Source: an uncultured Opitutia bacterium
GTDB lineage: Bacteria; Verrucomicrobiota; Verrucomicrobiia; Opitutales; Opitutaceae
NCBI GenBank assembly: GCA_903859715.1
Contig: CAIONS010000009.1
Span: 124,001-188,000, forward strand
Length of the DNA stretch: 64,000 nucleotides
Reading direction: 5' to 3'
The notes under the pieces were generated by a model. It saw nothing but the letters and a program-made list of their open reading frames with translations, made no database searches and was not told where the DNA came from. The position numbers and the translations under genes are program-made. This document shows positions 60,053 to 64,000 of the stretch, piece by piece; positions within the stretch are counted from its first letter, which is position 1; each line of letters begins with the position of its first letter.

Positions 60053-60571
60053 TCAGGGATCGAGCACCGCGTCGTCGGCCGTCCACATCGTCCGGTCCGA
60101 TCCGGAGGAGCGGATGCCCATCCGGGTACCGGAGAGCTGGTGGAAGAAAAACGGGCGGCCCCAGCGGTCGCAGAGTTCGCCCTTCATATTGATGGCCGGG
60201 TGATCGCGTGGCAGCAGGGCGAGGTGCAGGCGGTTTTTTCCGCTGAGCGCGGCGGTGATCTCGGCGTTGGTGCCGATGGGATTTTCCCGGAAGTTCGAGC
60301 GGTAGGCGTCGATGAGATTCTGCACCACGCGCAGGTCGGACTGAATGTTGCCCGTAGGGGAATTGAGCTGGTCGGCGAGTTCGGACCGCGGCTCGGGGGG
60401 AGCCTGGTCGGCCGGAGCGACGGGGCGCGTGCTGCGGAGGGCCGGAAGATCCGCGCGCGGGCGGGACAGCGTGATCGCCTGAACCCCGGCATCGGGCCGC
60501 GGCCAGAGCAGCCAGGCGAAGATCGCGACCAGCGCGACGACGACGACCACGAGGCCCCGGCGCGCATTCAT
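60053..60571 (-). CDS. Pseudopilin-like membrane-anchored protein coupled to DUF1501 gene
   Basis: 172 residues from ATG 60571 (MNARRGLVVVVVALVAIFAWLL), a single N-terminal anchor. The C-terminal part (LCDRWGRPFFFHQLSG, SSGSDRTMWTADD) resembles the calcium-binding end of type II secretion major pseudopilins (DPWG ... SxGxDG). The prepilin cleavage motif is not obvious. Its start overlaps the stop of the DUF1501 gene by 4 bp, so the two are co-translated. Could present or anchor the DUF1501 partner; role unknown. Confidence 0.7.
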   Translation of the reverse strand: MNARRGLVVVVVALVAIFAWLLWPRPDAGVQAITLSRPRADLPALRSTRPVAPADQAPPEPRSELADQLNSPTGNIQSDLRVVQNLIDAYRSNFRENPIGTNAEITAALSGKNRLHLALLPRDHPAINMKGELCDRWGRPFFFHQLSGTRMGIRSSGSDRTMWTADDAVLDP

Positions 60572-61986
60572 CCGAGGAAGCCGAGATTGGGATGCGCGAA
60601 GCGGCCGATGTTGGGCAGCACGGTGGCGAGATCGGTCGCGCTGACACCAAACCACGAGGCGAGGGTCGCCGAGTATTCGTCGACACTGGTGGTGGGCACC
60701 CAGCGGCCGCGGCCGGTGTCGTCCGGGCCGCCGATGGTCAGCGTGGGCATCTTGCCATAGATGTCGCCGCCCTGGACGGCGCCGCCGACGATGAGCTGGT
60801 GGTTGCCCCAGCCATGGTCGCTGCCGCTGCCGTTCGAGGAATAGGTGCGGCCGAAATCGGAGGCGGTGAAGGTGGTGACCTGGTTGGCGACGCCGAGCTC
60901 GACGGTGGCGTTGTAGAAGGCGTTGAGGGCCTGGCTGAGCTGCTGGAAGAGCGTGGCATGGGCGCCGTTGTCGGGATTGGTCGGGTCGACCTGCGCGGCG
61001 TGGAGATCGTAGCCGCCGACCTGGCAGAAGAAGATCTGGCGCTTGAGCCCGAAGGAGGCGGAGGTGCTGATGAGCTTGGCGGCCATCTGCAGCTGGGTGC
61101 CGAGGGAAGTCGCGGGGAAGGTCGTGGTCAGGGCGGGGGCCGAGGCCAGCACCGTATTGACCAGGTCGCTGTTGGCGATGGCCCCGCTGGAGAGGCCGGC
61201 GAACGCGGTGTTGAACAAGGCGGGCTGGCTCTGGGCGAAGAGGGCCTTCTGCGTGGTATAGCGTAGGGGGTTGTTGCCGCCGGTGGTGCCGCTGAACGTG
61301 ACGGCGCCGCTGGGGCTGATGTCATACTCGCTGACCTGCTTGCCGACCTGGAAGAAATTGGTGCCGGCGAGGCTGATGGACATCGAGAGCTGGTTGTTCG
61401 AATTGGAGGCGTTCACCAAGTCGGCCAGCCGGCCGCCCCAGCCGGTGACGGCGGGCTGGTCGGGCACGCTGCTCTGCCACTGCACCTGCTGATCGGCGTG
61501 GGAGTAAAGCTGCGGCGGCAGGGGCACGCTAGTGGCGTTGTACTGCGCGAGCGTGGTGGGATAAACGAGGGTCCCGACATTGGCCATGAGGGCCGCCTTG
61601 CCGGCGCCGAACAGGCTGTGGATTTCGGCGAGGGACGGGTGCAGGGCCCAGGTGCCGCCTGCGGTGCGCGGGGTGATGGGCAGCAGGCCGGCCTGCGGCA
61701 GGGCGAGATTGGAGCGGGCGGCGGCGTAGGCGGCGTAACCGGCGGCGTCGGCGGGGATGATCAGATTGTTGGCATCGTTGCCACCATTGAGAAAGAGGCA
61801 GACGATGGCCTTGTAATCGCTGGCGGTCGAGGCGGCGCCGACGAGGGTGTTGCCGGGGCTGGCCGCGGCGCCCATGAGGCGGAGGCTGGCGAGCGACGAC
61901 AGGAAGCCGGTGGCGCCGACCGCGGCGCAGCAGGCCTGGCCAATGAAGCGGCGGCGGGAGAGATCTGGCAGGGCGGGGCGGGGCAT
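60568..61986 (-). CDS. DUF1501 family protein with Tat signal
   Basis: 472 residues. Twin-arginine leader SRRRFIGQACCAAVG at the N-terminus, so export of a folded protein is expected. Sulfatase/alkaline-phosphatase-like fold of the DUF1501 family: CLFLNGGNDANNLIIP near residue 65, SDFGRTYSSNGSGSDHGWGNH near residue 375. DUF1501 genes normally follow a DUF1800 gene, as here (10-bp gap). These pairs are typical of Planctomycetes and Verrucomicrobiota; biochemical role unknown. Confidence 0.92.
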   Translation of the reverse strand: MPRPALPDLSRRRFIGQACCAAVGATGFLSSLASLRLMGAAASPGNTLVGAASTASDYKAIVCLFLNGGNDANNLIIPADAAGYAAYAAARSNLALPQAGLLPITPRTAGGTWALHPSLAEIHSLFGAGKAALMANVGTLVYPTTLAQYNATSVPLPPQLYSHADQQVQWQSSVPDQPAVTGWGGRLADLVNASNSNNQLSMSISLAGTNFFQVGKQVSEYDISPSGAVTFSGTTGGNNPLRYTTQKALFAQSQPALFNTAFAGLSSGAIANSDLVNTVLASAPALTTTFPATSLGTQLQMAAKLISTSASFGLKRQIFFCQVGGYDLHAAQVDPTNPDNGAHATLFQQLSQALNAFYNATVELGVANQVTTFTASDFGRTYSSNGSGSDHGWGNHQLIVGGAVQGGDIYGKMPTLTIGGPDDTGRGRWVPTTSVDEYSATLASWFGVSATDLATVLPNIGRFAHPNLGFLG

Positions 61987-61996
61987 GGCGCGGGGA

Positions 61997-64000
61997 TTAT
62001 TTTTGGATGGCCGCGTCGGGGGACGTGGCGACGAGAAGAATGGCGGTCTGGGCGCGCTCCAGCGCCGTGGTGCTGACGGGCAGCGCGGCGAGCGCGGTGG
62101 TGATGCTGGTGCTGGTGGCCGTCGTCATGTTGCCGCCGCACATGACGGCGTTGAGGTGGGCCAGGAGGGAGGCCGGGTTGGCGGCGAGGGTCTGTTCGTT
62201 GGCGAGATTGAGGGTGATCGTGCTGGCAGAGGGCGTGGCGCTGGTGAAGATGTCGCCGCGCAGGGTGTTGGGCACGCTGATGGCCGTGGAGGCGTTGGTG
62301 ATCTCGAACTCAGGGGCGACGAGCCCGGCGGTCGCCATGGCGCCGGGGAGGACATAGTCCGGGTGGAAGAAATTGAAGACCGTGGGCGAACGCAAGGCGG
62401 CCTGCGACAGGGACTGCTCGGGATTCGAGTAGGCATAGCGGCCGCTGGTGGAGGCCCCGCCGAAGGAGCGCCACAACCCGGTCACGCGGAGGAGCGGCTC
62501 GCGCAACTTGCCGCACCCGGCATTCGAAAGCAGGCCGGTGGATCGGGCCTCATAATCCTCCAGGATGGCCCGCACAACGGCGCCGAGGTTGCCACGCACG
62601 CCGGTGCCGTCATTGGCGAAGACCTGGGCCACGCGGTAGACATAGGCGGGGCTCGGGTTGCTGGTGACGAGGCGCTGGATGAGCTGCTGGCAGACAAAGG
62701 GGGCGCAGTTCGGATGGTTGAACAGCGTGTCGAGGGTCGTCGCAAGGTCCTGCGTGCCGCTTTGGTTCGCGGGGAGCACGACGCCGTTGACGATGTTCTT
62801 CACCGTCGTGTCGTGGAAGGCGGGATAGAGCTGCATCGGGTCGATGTAGTCGGTCGCCGCGGTGAAGAAGGCATTCGGATTGGACGAGGGGTAGGACCAG
62901 CCGGTGAAGACCTTGGCCATCTGGGTGACGGTGGTCTGGTTGTAAGTCGGGATGGGCAGGCCGGTGGCGTCGAGCTGCAGCGTGCCGTCGGGCTGGAGCA
63001 TGTTGAGGCCGATGGTGAAGAGCTGCATGACCTCGCGCGCGTAGTTTTCGTCGGCGCTGGTGGTGGCGGTGGCCTTGGCGTTGCGCACCGTGCTGAGGTA
63101 ATTGCCCATGATGGGGCTCAGCGTGACGTTCTGGAGCAGCGTGCGGAAATTGCCGAAGGCGCCGTTGCCCAGGAGATCGTAATAGTTGGCGAGGCCCTCG
63201 GGATCGTTGATGAACACATCGGACACGACGAACAGTTCGCTCAGGGCGAAAGCGACGCGCTGGCGCAGCTGGTCGGGGGCGGTGACGACGGTCTTGAACC
63301 AGGCGGCCTGGCGGTTGGAGGTGTTCATGGTGCCGTCGCTGTTGCCGCCGAAGGCGGCGAGATCGGCGAGGGCGGCGGCGCGGTGGGACGTGAATGGCAG
63401 CGCCTCCTGGGCGGTGATCCACGCATCGTAGCTCGACGTGGCGAGCGAGTCGACCTCGGCCTGCTGCGGGCCAAACGTGGCCTGGGCCAGCAGGCGCGCG
63501 GCGCCGGCGGTGCCGGGCGCTCCGCCCGGCAGGGCGGGGGCCGCCGCGGGGGCAACAAACGTCTGCGAGCCGCTGCTGAGCGCGAACGTGCCGCTGGCCT
63601 CGCCGGTGGGATAGTTGGCCGAATCGATGGCGACGGTCAGGTTGCCGGACTGCAGGGCGGCGAACAGACTGGCGCTGGTGTACGTGCCGGTCGGCGTGAA
63701 CGTCCAGACGTCGGAATTCACCTGTCCGGTGGGCAGATTGAAGACGTAGTCGGGGCCGATCTGGAGGTGGGACACGACCTCGGTGGAACTGAGGTTCGAA
63801 AAGGTGACGCTGATCTGGGCGACGGTGCCGGCCGCGTTGACGAGGATGGTGGCCGTGCCTGAGGCCGTGGACGTGGTGGCGCCCGGCAGGGGGCGGATGC
63901 TGGCCACATAGAGCGTGGAGACCGCCGGGGCGATGGTGACCGTGGCGGTGTTCTGGGTGCCGGGGACGTAGCCGGTGCCGGCCGCAACCGTAAGTGTAAC
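61997..64000 (-). CDS. DUF1800 family protein with CHRD-like domain (5' end cut by window)
   Basis: Frame is open to the right edge, so the start lies outside; 667 residues are visible. The first visible part is Thr/Val/Ala-rich, like an adhesin or Ig-like repeat. It is followed by a CHRD-type domain (HLQIGPDYVFNLPTGQVNSD region, then SGTFAL). The DUF1800 domain comes next, with ARLLAQATFGPQQAEVD, FALSELFVVSD and NYAREVMQLFTIGLN. Large secreted or surface protein acting with the DUF1501 product. A GTG at 63907 is internal, not the start. Confidence 0.9.
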   Translation of the reverse strand, partial: VTLTVAAGTGYVPGTQNTATVTIAPAVSTLYVASIRPLPGATTSTASGTATILVNAAGTVAQISVTFSNLSSTEVVSHLQIGPDYVFNLPTGQVNSDVWTFTPTGTYTSASLFAALQSGNLTVAIDSANYPTGEASGTFALSSGSQTFVAPAAAPALPGGAPGTAGAARLLAQATFGPQQAEVDSLATSSYDAWITAQEALPFTSHRAAALADLAAFGGNSDGTMNTSNRQAAWFKTVVTAPDQLRQRVAFALSELFVVSDVFINDPEGLANYYDLLGNGAFGNFRTLLQNVTLSPIMGNYLSTVRNAKATATTSADENYAREVMQLFTIGLNMLQPDGTLQLDATGLPIPTYNQTTVTQMAKVFTGWSYPSSNPNAFFTAATDYIDPMQLYPAFHDTTVKNIVNGVVLPANQSGTQDLATTLDTLFNHPNCAPFVCQQLIQRLVTSNPSPAYVYRVAQVFANDGTGVRGNLGAVVRAILEDYEARSTGLLSNAGCGKLREPLLRVTGLWRSFGGASTSGRYAYSNPEQSLSQAALRSPTVFNFFHPDYVLPGAMATAGLVAPEFEITNASTAISVPNTLRGDIFTSATPSASTITLNLANEQTLAANPASLLAHLNAVMCGGNMTTATSTSITTALAALPVSTTALERAQTAILLVATSPDAAIQK

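Noticed and set aside
61847-63862. 671-codon plus-strand frame opposite the DUF1800 gene
   Set aside because: Gly/Arg-rich shadow; the minus strand gives DUF1800 and CHRD-like motifs.

Overview
The window is a GC-rich chromosomal segment that I infer comes from a Verrucomicrobiota bacterium, probably class Opitutia (Opitutaceae-like). The grounds are a DUF1501/DUF1800 gene pair, a two-domain ThyX-type protein, a Gram-negative envelope gene set (TonB receptor, RND efflux, outer-membrane barrels) and very many structured intergenic repeats. No 16S rRNA or other formal marker is present, so the taxonomy is inference. No prophage, insertion-sequence transposase or CRISPR array was seen.

Layout. 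1-10 kb: the 3' part of a DegT/AHBA aminotransferase coupled to a ceramidase-like hydrolase, an ADOP/MacB-type permease, a Gfo/Idh/MocA oxidoreductase, a four-helix-bundle cassette gene, a MetE-C-like methyltransferase, and a Rieske oxygenase divergent from an AraC regulator. 10.3-24.4 kb: tRNA-Ser(GGA), then a respiratory complex I operon nuoBCDEFGHIJKLMN. nuoA is missing from its usual place, and the operon ends at a strong hairpin terminator. 24.5-35.7 kb: housekeeping genes, namely a YXWGXW protein, a ThyX-like protein, an EEP-family hydrolase, ComEC without its metallo-beta-lactamase domain, RarA, RibBX, RibH, NusB, a GxxExxY cassette and FtsY.

35.9-59.9 kb: an accessory region rich in metal-linked genes: a TonB receptor, a His-rich membrane protein, a sialidase-fold protein fused to a CusF-like domain, two COG0523 metallochaperone GTPases, a WD40 protein, a CusBA-type RND pump with a lipoprotein and Cys-rich secreted proteins. 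A sugar ABC importer (binding protein, two permeases, no ATPase) and an SGNH esterase sit in the middle. 60-64 kb: a pseudopilin-like protein, a DUF1501 protein and a DUF1800 protein that runs off the right edge.

The most unusual content is the repeat landscape, which falls into three classes. (i) REP/BIME-like elements: a GTAG- or GGAG-like tetranucleotide followed by a hairpin with a 3-4 nt pyrimidine loop, often as inverted doublets. They occur between genes and also in frame inside ftsY, a COG0523 gene and a WD40 gene. (ii) Arms of about 26-30 nt made of three 9-mers or four 7-mers, placed as inverted pairs and often nested inside one another. (iii) Three copies of a ~118-bp hairpin with a central GCGCCTATAGGCGC palindrome. 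Two small cassette genes (four-helix-bundle, GxxExxY) are bracketed by such inverted repeats. No mobilising enzyme for any class is visible here.
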